Source: an uncultured Prevotella sp. (lineage in GTDB: Bacteria > Bacteroidota > Bacteroidia > Bacteroidales > Bacteroidaceae). Taken from it: a stretch of DNA of 8,294 nt. The stretch spans positions 1 through 8,294 of the forward strand of contig CAMZBS010000084.1 of assembly GCA_947304695.1 (NCBI GenBank). Direction: 5' to 3'. A model generated the notes under the pieces. The model worked only from the letters and a program-made list of their open reading frames with translations. It did not search any database and was not told the origin of the DNA. Numbering within the stretch: position 1 is the first letter of the stretch; each line of letters begins with the position of its first letter. Of the stretch, positions 1 through 5,853 are shown one piece after another. The translations under genes were made by a program, and so were the position numbers.

Positions 1-191
1 CCGTTATCCAATCGAATGACATAGACGTTTTCAAAGTACCTACCCTCTGTTCTATATAGTCTGAACTCGTCCATATCAAGACACTCGCCATAGTCGAGGG
101 TGGTAAGTTGTTCGTAGTAGTAAGGATGCACGACCTCATAACAAAGGGTCACTGCATCAAGTTGAACAGGTCTGTTACATACTCGTTTCAT
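1..191 (-). CDS. N-terminal fragment of a putative replication-initiator-like protein (tentative)
   Basis: An open minus-strand frame starts at ATG 191-189 and runs off the left edge after 63 codons without a stop. It begins MKRVCNRPVQLDAVTLCYEV and continues through LDYGECLDMDEFRLYRTEGR and FENVYVIRLDN. The alternation of charged and aromatic residues and the phrase DEFRLYRTEGRYF look like a real protein, not a shadow frame. From memory it resembles the N-terminal region of rolling-circle or filamentous-phage replication initiators in Bacteroidales; no catalytic Tyr or metal-binding motif lies in the visible part, so the function is unproven. Its start overlaps the 3' end of the upstream 63-residue gene by 17 nt in another frame, which suggests translational coupling. 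The AT-rich composition differs from the core genes to the right. It could instead be another phage or plasmid protein of unknown function. Confidence 0.55.
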   Translation of the reverse strand, partial: MKRVCNRPVQLDAVTLCYEVVHPYYYEQLTTLDYGECLDMDEFRLYRTEGRYFENVYVIRLDN

Positions 192-366
192 CGTTTTGGT
201 TATTACTCTCGTTATTTTCCTCGTCCCTATATGGGATGGTTGACCAGTACGCTTTCATAGCGTCACTGATTGCTTGTTTGTGGCTCTCGCTATGCGAACG
301 ACCCTTCAAACTTTGGGATATACGCATCTTGGTATCATCCCTCAAATCTCGAAATTGTCTTGTCAT
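175..366 (-). CDS. Small basic NUMOD3-like protein, 63 aa
   Basis: A 63-residue protein starts at ATG 366-364 and stops at TAA 177-175. Residues about 12-45 read KMRISQSLKGRSHSESHKQA followed by ISDAMKAYWSTIP. This has the S/T-x-x-x-K-x-I-S-x-x-L/M-K-G-R pattern of NUMOD3-type modules, which are short helix-forming DNA-binding motifs usually attached to homing endonucleases. The C-terminal 18 residues are acidic and Asn-rich (DEENNESNNQNDETSM), a likely disordered tail. Stand-alone proteins of this kind occur, as I recall, beside replication genes of small Bacteroidales phages and plasmids, and here the gene overlaps the start of a putative initiator. A DNA-binding or regulatory role is inferred. 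No endonuclease domain (GIY-YIG or HNH) is present. The start has no strong Shine-Dalgarno site, which is normal in this phylum. Confidence 0.65.
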   Translation of the reverse strand: MTRQFRDLRDDTKMRISQSLKGRSHSESHKQAISDAMKAYWSTIPYRDEENNESNNQNDETSM

Positions 367-379
367 AATCAGTAGTTTT

Positions 380-407
380 ATTATAAATAGTAGATTAGTT
401 TCAAAAA
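380..407 (-). promoter_or_regulatory. Possible promoter for the two left-edge minus-strand genes
   Basis: On the minus strand TTTTTG (407-402) is followed after 16 nt by TATAAT (385-380), 13 nt upstream of the ATG at 366. The spacing suits a sigma-70-like promoter but does not match the TAnnTTTG form of the Bacteroidetes -7 element. The surrounding DNA is very AT-rich, so a chance match is possible. Confidence 0.25.
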
Positions 408-525
408 GTGAGTATAGTAAAGAAAAATATTTTCAATAGGCTGGCTGGATTTATTGAAAGAACTGTTCTACACCTACTATCAAGTAGGAAAAATAGAAGC
501 AATGCAGGAAACATAGAGGCATATA

Positions 526-543
526 CCCCTACTGCCGTAGGGG
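526..543. repeat. Perfect 7-bp-stem hairpin
   Basis: CCCCTAC (526-532) and GTAGGGG (537-543) form a perfect 7-bp stem with a TGCC loop, in otherwise AT-rich DNA. There is no T-tract on either side, so it is a poor intrinsic terminator. Lying upstream of a possible replication initiator gene, it could be an origin, nick or packaging structure of a small phage or plasmid. That role is inference only. Confidence 0.5.
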
Positions 544-596
544 CTTGCCTGAGATTGATTCTGTTTTCGTATATACTATGCGTGGATTGTTGCAAG

Positions 597-639
597 CATA
601 AAGTTCACTATTTTGTCGAAGTCCTCGATGAACTTTATG
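597..639. repeat. Perfect 11-bp inverted repeat with 21-nt spacer
   Basis: CATAAAGTTCA (597-607) and TGAACTTTATG (629-639) are exact reverse complements separated by 21 nt. The repeat lies within the coding-like minus-strand stretch that precedes TAG 578-576. It could be a protein-binding or recombination site, or a by-product of the encoded residues; no T-tract suggests termination. Confidence 0.45.
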
Positions 640-676
640 TTCGATATTTCGTCAGCGATGCCGACGATGCAAAAGC

Positions 677-702
677 AAGGTGGTAGATTTCTCTGCCACC
701 TT
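677..702. terminator. Terminator-like hairpin just after the ADP-forming synthetase gene
   Basis: AAGGTGGTAGA (677-687), loop TTTC and TCTGCCACCTT (692-702) make an 11-bp stem. The plus-strand RNA has one G-U wobble and is followed by a T-rich tail (TTTTCTTTT, 701-709). Read on the minus strand the stem has one C-A mismatch, a GAAA loop and a weaker tail (TTGCTTTT). It begins 5 nt beyond the minus-strand stop codon at 710-708, so it most likely ends that transcript and may act in both directions. Confidence 0.65.
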
Positions 703-707
703 TTCTT

Positions 708-2768
708 TTACTTTTCCACCAGTATTCGTGCGTCGACGGCGATGACGTCGTTTTCGTCGGCGAGCAGGGGGTTGATGTCCATTTCCTTTATCTCTGTGGC
801 AAAGCGGAGGAGCGTGCTGAGGCGGACGATGGTCTCGGCATACTTGCGCTCGTTGACACCTTTCTGCCCTCGCGTACCTTTTATTATTTTATAGCCGCGC
901 AGCGAGTGGATCATGGAGTAGGCTTCTCCGTAGGCCAGCGGAGCCAGACCTGATGACACGTCCTTCAGCACCTCGACGAAGATGCCGCCCAGTCCGCACA
1001 GGATGACGTGGCCGAAGCGCTCCTCGTACTTGGCACCGATGAAGAGTTCGGTGCCGCGAATCATCTTCTGCACCATCACGGCGGTGGCATCGGGAATTTG
1101 CATCATCCGGTCGAACTCTGCACTGAGCACCTCCTTGGAACGGATGTTGAGTGCCACACCGCCCACGTCGCTCTTATGCACGGGACCCACGACCTTTGCC
1201 ACGACGGGGAAGCCCACACGGTCGGCAAAGGCGGCCAGCTCTTCCTTGGACGTTGAGACCAGTTCAGGCACCAGCGAGATGCCTGCGCAGGCCAGCATCT
1301 GGCGCACCATGTCGGGTGGCAGATAGCCGTTTTCGTGTATGCTGTTGATGAGGGTGTTCAGCCTTGGGATGTCGATGCCGTAAAGCTGCACTTCGGGCGG
1401 TGCCGGTTCCGGGGTCTTCATGATCTGTGTAAGTGCCGTGGCCAGCGTCACTTCGTCGCTGAAGTTCACGTGGCCCCGCTTCAGAAACTCCTGCACCTCA
1501 GGACCAGCGGTGTTCACGCTGGGCAGGATGGGGAAGATAGGTTTGCGACACTCCTGAATCTTCTTGTGCAGCACGTCGTAGGTCTCATAGAGTTTCACCA
1601 GTCCCGGTGTGCCGAAGATGACGGCGATGGCGTCGATGTTGTCGAACTTGTTCTCGCAGTAGTCGATGGCAATGCCCAGGTGTTCGGGCGTTCCCGTGGC
1701 CAGGATGTCGATGGGGTTGGCCACGCTGCTGCCGGGGTAAAGTTGTGCCTTCAGTTCTTCGGCCATTGGCCCGTTGAGCGGCGGCACCTGCATTCCGCCC
1801 TTTGAGAGTGCATCGGTGAGCATCACGCCCGGCCCACCGGCATGGGTGACGATGGCAAAGTTCTTGCCCGTGAAGCGTGGGAGCGTGAAGATGCAGCCAA
1901 CGGTGGTGAGCTCTTCACGGCTGAAGCAGCGCACGATGCCAGCCTTGCGGAACAGGGCCTCGACAGCCGAGTCGCTTGAGGCAATGGCCCCTGTGTGGCT
2001 CGATGCCGCCCGGCTTCCGCTCTCGCTGCTGCCCGCCTTGATGGCAGCAATGCGGCAGCCTTTGTTGATTAAAGAAGTAGCATGATAGAGCAGCTTGTCG
2101 GGGTCGGCAATGTTCTCGATATAGAGCAGCTTCACCATCGAGTCGCGTTCCGGGTCGAAGTGCTCGTCCATGTACTCCAGCACGGTCTCGATGCCAATCT
2201 GCTTGCCGTTGCCTATCGACCACACCGAGTTGAAGGGCAGTCCCTTGGTGACGGCACTCTCCAGGATGAACACCGCTGTGGCTCCGCTGCCGGAGATGAA
2301 GTCGACGCCCTTGGGGTTGAGGTGGGGGATGGGCTTGGTGAACACCGAGTGGTGCCAGCGCGTGAGCAGGCCGATGCAGTTAGGCCCGATGAGCGCACAT
2401 CCGTAGCGGTCGCAGGTGTCGAGAATCTGCTGTTCGAGCAAGGCACCCTCATGGGTCTCTTCGCCGAAGCCCGCCGAGAGAATGATGAAGGCCCGCACCT
2501 GTTTTTCGGCGGCCAGCATTTCCACATACTGCGGACAGAATTTTGCGGCCACCACCACGATGGCCAGGTCGGTGGGGGGCAGTTCCTTGGCATCGTGGAA
2601 GGCCCTGATGCCCTGCACATCGTCCTCCTTGGGGTTCACGATGCGCAGTGTACCCTTGAATCCGCCGCCTATCAGGTTGCGCACCACGGCACCGCCTGGT
2701 TTATGGACATTGTTCGAGCCGCCGATCACGACGATGCTATCCGGTTCCAGAAGTTGCTTGTTAATCAT
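708..2768 (-). CDS. ADP-forming acyl-CoA (acetate-CoA) synthetase, fused alpha-beta
   Basis: Cytoplasmic enzyme of the NDP-forming acyl-CoA synthetase superfamily, converting acyl-CoA + ADP + Pi to acid + ATP + CoA. The 686-residue product fuses both subunits. Residues about 1-135 form a CoA-binding Rossmann domain (SIVVIGGSNNVHKPGG); two flavodoxin-like CoA-ligase domains follow; after a Pro-rich linker (about 449-475) comes the beta part with an ATP-grasp domain. The phosphorylated His is H258 in SSHTGA, a second family His is H531 in GPVHKSDVGG, and the C-terminal EMDINPLLA is the usual metal-binding strand. The frame extends upstream to a TTG at 2822, but that TTG lies inside the -7 promoter element, so ATG 2768-2766 is chosen. 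The gene is divergent from two paaK genes, which suggests aryl- or branched acyl-CoA as substrates besides acetyl-CoA; the substrate cannot be read from the sequence. Confidence 0.93.
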   Translation of the reverse strand: MINKQLLEPDSIVVIGGSNNVHKPGGAVVRNLIGGGFKGTLRIVNPKEDDVQGIRAFHDAKELPPTDLAIVVVAAKFCPQYVEMLAAEKQVRAFIILSAGFGEETHEGALLEQQILDTCDRYGCALIGPNCIGLLTRWHHSVFTKPIPHLNPKGVDFISGSGATAVFILESAVTKGLPFNSVWSIGNGKQIGIETVLEYMDEHFDPERDSMVKLLYIENIADPDKLLYHATSLINKGCRIAAIKAGSSESGSRAASSHTGAIASSDSAVEALFRKAGIVRCFSREELTTVGCIFTLPRFTGKNFAIVTHAGGPGVMLTDALSKGGMQVPPLNGPMAEELKAQLYPGSSVANPIDILATGTPEHLGIAIDYCENKFDNIDAIAVIFGTPGLVKLYETYDVLHKKIQECRKPIFPILPSVNTAGPEVQEFLKRGHVNFSDEVTLATALTQIMKTPEPAPPEVQLYGIDIPRLNTLINSIHENGYLPPDMVRQMLACAGISLVPELVSTSKEELAAFADRVGFPVVAKVVGPVHKSDVGGVALNIRSKEVLSAEFDRMMQIPDATAVMVQKMIRGTELFIGAKYEERFGHVILCGLGGIFVEVLKDVSSGLAPLAYGEAYSMIHSLRGYKIIKGTRGQKGVNERKYAETIVRLSTLLRFATEIKEMDINPLLADENDVIAVDARILVEK

Positions 2769-2819
2769 AGTCAGAAGTTGTTTTTTCAGGTCAGCCGACC
2801 TCGGATTGGTTTTGTCCTG

Positions 2820-2851
2820 CAAAAGTAAGAAAAAACGAGCAAACTGGCAAA
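2820..2851 (-). promoter_or_regulatory. Bacteroidetes-type promoter for the ADP-forming synthetase
   Basis: On the minus strand TTTG (2851-2848) is followed after 20 nt by TACTTTTG (2827-2820), a full match to the -7 TAnnTTTG consensus. Transcription should begin a few bases downstream, near 2814, giving a leader of about 45 nt before ATG 2768. This placement rules out the TTG at 2822 as start codon. Confidence 0.65.
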
Positions 2852-2880
2852 AAATATCGGGTGGAAATGCCCGTGATTTT

Positions 2881-2968
2881 CAACTGAGCCTCACTTGCGA
2901 CGTAACTGAGCCTCAGTTGTGTGACAACTAAGCCTCACTTGCAACGCAACTGAGGCTCAGTAATTTTG
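2881..2968. repeat. Four 22-bp imperfect tandem repeats with palindromic cores (candidate operator array)
   Basis: Units lie at 2881-2902, 2903-2924, 2925-2946 and 2947-2968. Cores in order are CAACTGAGCCTCACTTG, TAACTGAGCCTCAGTTG, CAACTAAGCCTCACTTG and CAACTGAGGCTCAGTAA. Unit 2 contains the palindrome AACTGAG-C-CTCAGTT (7-bp arms) and unit 4 ACTGAG-G-CTCAGT; units 1 and 3 are degenerate on the right arm. Positions 2905-2919 and 2947-2961 are also perfect 15-bp reverse complements, so a hairpin or cruciform is possible. A 22-bp period is close to two helical turns, putting all sites on about one face of the DNA. The array lies 29 bp upstream of the synthetase -33 element and 21 bp upstream of the paaK -33 element, fitting a shared regulator of both divergent units. 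The regulator is unknown. Confidence 0.75.
2938..2968 (+). promoter_or_regulatory. Possible second plus-strand promoter inside the repeat array
   Basis: CTTG (2938-2941), 19 nt, then TAATTTTG (2961-2968). The -7 part is a full consensus match and the -33 part matches three of four bases. Both parts lie in the repeats (units 3 and 4), so a protein bound there would block it. It is weaker than the promoter at 2990-3020. Confidence 0.3.
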
Positions 2969-2989
2969 TAAGTTTTTTCGGTGTTTTTC

Positions 2990-3020
2990 TTTGCCGAATG
3001 AAAGAGATTTTGTAATTTTG
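2990..3020 (+). promoter_or_regulatory. Consensus Bacteroidetes promoter for the paaK pair
   Basis: TTTG (2990-2993), exactly 19 nt, then TAATTTTG (3013-3020): full matches to both elements at the expected spacing. The predicted transcript starts near 3026, giving a leader of about 30 nt before ATG 3055. Confidence 0.75.
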
Positions 3021-3054
3021 CAATCGGTATGACACAAAAAGCAAAACAGAACTT

Positions 3055-4362
3055 ATGATTTGGAATCCGAACAAAGAATGCATGAGCCGCGACGAGATGA
3101 GCGCGCTGCAAGGTAAGAGACTGCACAAAATCGTGGAGTACGTATATCACAACGTGCCCTTCTACCGCAATAAGCTGCAGGAGTTGGACATCCGTCCCGA
3201 TGACATTCAGACCATTGAGGACATCACAAAGCTGCCCTTCACCACCAAGAAGGACCTGCGCGACAACTATCCCTTCGGCCTTCAGGCAGCCCCGCAGAGT
3301 GAGATCATCCGCGTGCATGCATCGAGCGGCACCACTGGCAACCCCACCATCGTGGGCTATACGCGCAAAGATATTGGTGTGTGGAGCGAGTGCATGGCTC
3401 GCTGCCTCACAGCGTTCGGTGTCAGCCGCGACGACATCTTCTCCGTGGCCTACGGCTACGGCCTGTTCACTGGCGGTCTGGGTGCCCACTACGGTGTGGA
3501 GCACCTGGGTGCATCGGTCATTCCTGCCGGAACCGGCAACACCGAGAAGCACTTGAAACTGATACGTGACCTGGGCATCACTGGCATCGCCTGCACACCG
3601 TCGTACGCCCTCTACCTGGCCGAGACGATGGAGAAGATAGGCATCACGAAGGAACAGATCAAGCTGCGCATCGGTGCATTCGGTGCCGAGCCATGGACAG
3701 AGCAGATGAGAAAGGAAATTGAGCAGCGCCTGGGGCTGAAAGGCTTCAACATCTACGGTCTGTCGGAGGTAATGGGCCCAAGCGTGAGCTACGAGTGCCA
3801 GATGCAGCACGGCAGTCACATTAACGAAGACCATTTCTATCCCGAAATCATCAACCCCACCACCTTGGAGCCCCTGCCCGCCGGACAGACCGGCGAACTG
3901 GTGTTCACCACACTGACGAAGGAAGGCATGCCCGTGATACGCTACCGCACACGCGACCTCTGCTCACTGCTGCCTGGCACGTGCGATTGCGGACGCACCA
4001 ATGTGCGCATGGGCCGCATTGAGGGACGCTCGGACGACATGCTCATCATCCGCGGCATCAACGTGTTCCCGTCGCAGGTGGAGAGTGTGGTGCTGTCGAT
4101 GCCCGAGTTTGCACCGCGCTACATGCTCGTGGTGGACCGCGTGAACAACCTCGACACGCTGCAGGTTCAGGTAGAGCTGCGCCAGGAGGTCTTCACCGGC
4201 ACCTTCGATACGCCCGCAGCCGTGGCCGCACTGGAGAAGAAGCTGGCCGCCAAGCTGAAGAGCGTGCTCAGCATCTCGGCCAAGGTGCAGCTGAAGGCCC
4301 CCAACACCATTGAGCGCTCACAAGGAAAGAGCGCCCACGTGATTGATAATCGCAAACTATAA
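3055..4362 (+). CDS. paaK: Phenylacetate-CoA ligase family protein, first copy
   Basis: Cytoplasmic AMP-forming acyl-CoA synthetase (ANL superfamily) of the PaaK type, 435 residues, the usual length. It activates phenylacetate or related aryl acids to CoA esters through an acyl-adenylate. The P-loop is SSGTTGNPT (90-98), the canonical PaaK segment YGYGLFTGGLGAHYG is at about 133-147, A5-type YGLSEVMGP is at 234-242, the ribose-binding Asp is D301 in YRTRDL, the hinge GRSDDMLIIRGINVFP is at 324-339, and the C-terminal catalytic Lys is probably K425 in QGKSAH. C248, H255, C310 and C312 are shared with the next gene and could bind a metal (inference). ATG 3055 is the first codon after the promoter. 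The next gene starts 8 nt beyond the stop, so the two form an operon. No aerobic paa genes are seen here, so a role in aromatic amino-acid fermentation is more likely than phenylacetate breakdown. Confidence 0.93.
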   Translation: MIWNPNKECMSRDEMSALQGKRLHKIVEYVYHNVPFYRNKLQELDIRPDDIQTIEDITKLPFTTKKDLRDNYPFGLQAAPQSEIIRVHASSGTTGNPTIVGYTRKDIGVWSECMARCLTAFGVSRDDIFSVAYGYGLFTGGLGAHYGVEHLGASVIPAGTGNTEKHLKLIRDLGITGIACTPSYALYLAETMEKIGITKEQIKLRIGAFGAEPWTEQMRKEIEQRLGLKGFNIYGLSEVMGPSVSYECQMQHGSHINEDHFYPEIINPTTLEPLPAGQTGELVFTTLTKEGMPVIRYRTRDLCSLLPGTCDCGRTNVRMGRIEGRSDDMLIIRGINVFPSQVESVVLSMPEFAPRYMLVVDRVNNLDTLQVQVELRQEVFTGTFDTPAAVAALEKKLAAKLKSVLSISAKVQLKAPNTIERSQGKSAHVIDNRKL

Positions 4363-4370
4363 ATAACACT

Positions 4371-5681
4371 ATGAACAATTCACCCTATTTTAATCAGGAA
4401 TTCGAGACCATGAGTCGCGAGCAGATCGAGGCACTCCAGTTGGAGCGGCTTCAGAAGACTGTGCGCCACTGCATGAACAACGAGTTCTATCGTAGGAAAT
4501 TCAAGGAAATGGGCCTCACGCCCGACGACATTAAGACACTGGACGATGTCCGCAAGCTGCCCTTCACTACGAAGCAGGACCTGCGTGAGACCTATCCCTT
4601 CGGCATGTGCTGCGTGCCCCTGCGCGACTGCGTGCGTCTGCACTCCAGCAGTGGCACCACCGGCAATCCCACCGTTATCCTGCACACGCAGAAAGACCTC
4701 GACGAGTGGGCCAACCAGGTGGCCCGCAACCTGTGGATGGTAGGACTGCGTCCCGACGACGTGTTCCAGAACTCATCTGGCTACGGCATGTTCACCGGTG
4801 GACTGGGCTTCCAGTACGGCGCCGAGAAGTTGGGCATGCTCACCGTGCCCGCTGCAGCAGGCAACTCGCTGCGCCAGATCAAGTTCATCAAGGACTTCGG
4901 AACCACGGCCATCCACGCCATTCCCAGCTACGTGACCCGTCTCTACGAAGTGATGCAGCAGGAGGGCGTAGACCCGCGCCGCGACACCAAGCTGAAGGTG
5001 CTGGCCATTGGTGCCGAGCCTCACAGCGAGGAACAGCGCAAGCGCATCGAGGAAATGATGGGCGTGAAGGCATACAACTCGTTCGGCATGAGCGAGATGT
5101 GCGGCCCCGGCGTGGGTTTTGAGTGCCCGGAGCAGAACGGACTGCACTTCTGGGAAGACTACTACATCGTCGAGATTGTAGACCCCGAAACGCTGGAACC
5201 TGTGCCCGACGGCGAGATTGGCGAACTGGTGCTCACCACGTTGTGCCGCGAGGCCATGCCGCTGCTGCGCTACCGCACCCGTGACTTGACCCGCGTGCTG
5301 GGTCGCACGTGTCCCTGTGGACGCAACCACATCCGACTGGACCGCATGCGTGGCCGCAGCGACGACATGATTGTGCTGCGAGGCGTGAATATCTTCCCCA
5401 TCCAGATTGAGAAGATTCTGATGAAGTTCCCCGAAGTGGGCACCAACTACCTCATTACGCTGACCACGGAGGACAACAACGACCAGATGACTGTAGAGGT
5501 GGAAGTAAACGAGGGTACCGACGACTTCGCCAAGCTGCAGTGGTTGGAGAAGGAACTGCGCCACCAGCTGGGCGACGAGATCCTGCTGAAGCCCCGCGTG
5601 CGCCTTGTGTCGAAAGGCACGCTGCCCGTCAGCGAAGGCAAGGCCGTGCGTGTGGTCGACAAGCGAAAGGTCTACCAATAA
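4371..5681 (+). CDS. paaK: Phenylacetate-CoA ligase family protein, second copy
   Basis: A 436-residue paralogue of the preceding protein, about half identical by eye along its whole length, so an old tandem duplication. It keeps all the catalytic signatures: P-loop SSSGTTGNPT (92-101), SFGMSEMCGPG (237-247), D305 in YRTRDL, hinge GRSDDMIVLRGVNIFP (328-343), and K424 in SEGKAVR. The shared Cys/His set is C252, H259, C314 and C316. The substrate-side segment differs: NSSGYGMFTGGLGFQYG here against VAYGYGLFTGGLGAHYG in the first copy, and GLHFWED against GSHINED. The two enzymes may therefore prefer different aryl acids (for example phenyl-, hydroxyphenyl- or indole-acetate), which is inference. 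It is co-transcribed with the first copy. No T-tract terminator follows; a structured repeat lies between it and the ACT gene. Confidence 0.93.
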   Translation: MNNSPYFNQEFETMSREQIEALQLERLQKTVRHCMNNEFYRRKFKEMGLTPDDIKTLDDVRKLPFTTKQDLRETYPFGMCCVPLRDCVRLHSSSGTTGNPTVILHTQKDLDEWANQVARNLWMVGLRPDDVFQNSSGYGMFTGGLGFQYGAEKLGMLTVPAAAGNSLRQIKFIKDFGTTAIHAIPSYVTRLYEVMQQEGVDPRRDTKLKVLAIGAEPHSEEQRKRIEEMMGVKAYNSFGMSEMCGPGVGFECPEQNGLHFWEDYYIVEIVDPETLEPVPDGEIGELVLTTLCREAMPLLRYRTRDLTRVLGRTCPCGRNHIRLDRMRGRSDDMIVLRGVNIFPIQIEKILMKFPEVGTNYLITLTTEDNNDQMTVEVEVNEGTDDFAKLQWLEKELRHQLGDEILLKPRVRLVSKGTLPVSEGKAVRVVDKRKVYQ

Positions 5682-5845
5682 CTTAGCCCCCTAAGTTCTT
5701 GCCTCGCAAGTCAGCAGAACAGGAGCAAGGGGGTTGGCAGTCTGAACAAGCGCAGATGACCAATCCCCTTAACCATCACACAAATACTTTAACGGTGGGT
5801 TTGCATTCACGCTTGTTCAGACCCCCATCCCCCTGATTTAGGGGC
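5682..5845. repeat. Structured intergenic repeat (REP/MITE-like)
   Basis: This 164-nt stretch between the second paaK gene and the ACT gene is full of inverted repeats. GTCTGAACAAGCG (5740-5752) and CGCTTGTTCAGAC (5810-5822) match perfectly over 13 bp. AAGGGGGTTGG (5727-5737) and CCAATCCCCTT (5760-5770) match over 10 of 11, and this pairing excludes the first. Small hairpins CTTAG-CCCC-CTAAG (5682-5695) and CTTGC-CTC-GCAAG (5698-5710) sit at the left; TTTAGGGGC (5837-5845) at the right roughly mirrors GCCCCCTAA (5686-5694). The CCCCCT/AGGGGG-type ends recall dispersed intergenic palindromes of Bacteroidales. It has no gene. It may be a non-autonomous mobile repeat or an mRNA stability or attenuation element. 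Confidence 0.55.
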
Positions 5846-5853
5846 ATAGAAAC

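Larger units (their letters stand above)
367..707. other. AT-rich gene-free stretch with hairpins, possible end of a mobile element
   Basis: No convincing gene is seen here. The stretch holds a possible promoter (380-407), a GC-rich hairpin (526-543), a small imperfect inverted repeat around 564-586, a perfect 11-bp inverted repeat (597-607 with 629-639) and a terminator-like hairpin (677-702). Minus-strand codons 707-579 are open up to TAG 578-576, in the same frame as the upstream synthetase, and their last 30 residues look coding, but there is no plausible start. The base composition is clearly lower in GC than the synthetase gene beside it. The simplest reading is a junction between chromosome and a small integrated element. 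Confidence 0.45.

Noticed and set aside
408..686. Plus-strand 92-codon open frame with GTG start
   Set aside because: It runs through the hairpin at 526-543 and ends inside the terminator stem, has no recognisable domain or start signal, and its 3' half is opposite the more coding-like minus-strand stretch.
2082..2828. Plus-strand 248-codon frame opposite the ADP-forming synthetase
   Set aside because: It is the antisense shadow of a conserved enzyme in GC-rich DNA; the product is His/Gly/Val-rich and has no domain logic.
2881..2968. CRISPR array
   Set aside because: Units follow each other directly with no unique spacers, are only 22 bp and degenerate, and no cas genes are present.
2905..2980. 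Intrinsic terminator from the 15-bp inverted repeat and the T-run at 2973-2978
   Set aside because: The T-run is 11 nt beyond the stem, the loop is 27 nt, and no plus-strand gene lies upstream to be terminated.
2935..3834. Minus-strand 299-codon frame opposite the first paaK gene
   Set aside because: Antisense shadow: the paaK frame carries every family motif, while this product is low in structure and runs across the paaK promoter and repeat array.
4773..5678. Minus-strand 301-codon frame opposite the second paaK gene
   Set aside because: Same pattern as the other shadow: long only because of codon bias on the coding strand.
5796..5803. Promoter -7 element (TGGGTTTG) for the ACT gene
   Set aside because: The invariant A is replaced by G and no TTTG lies at the right distance upstream.
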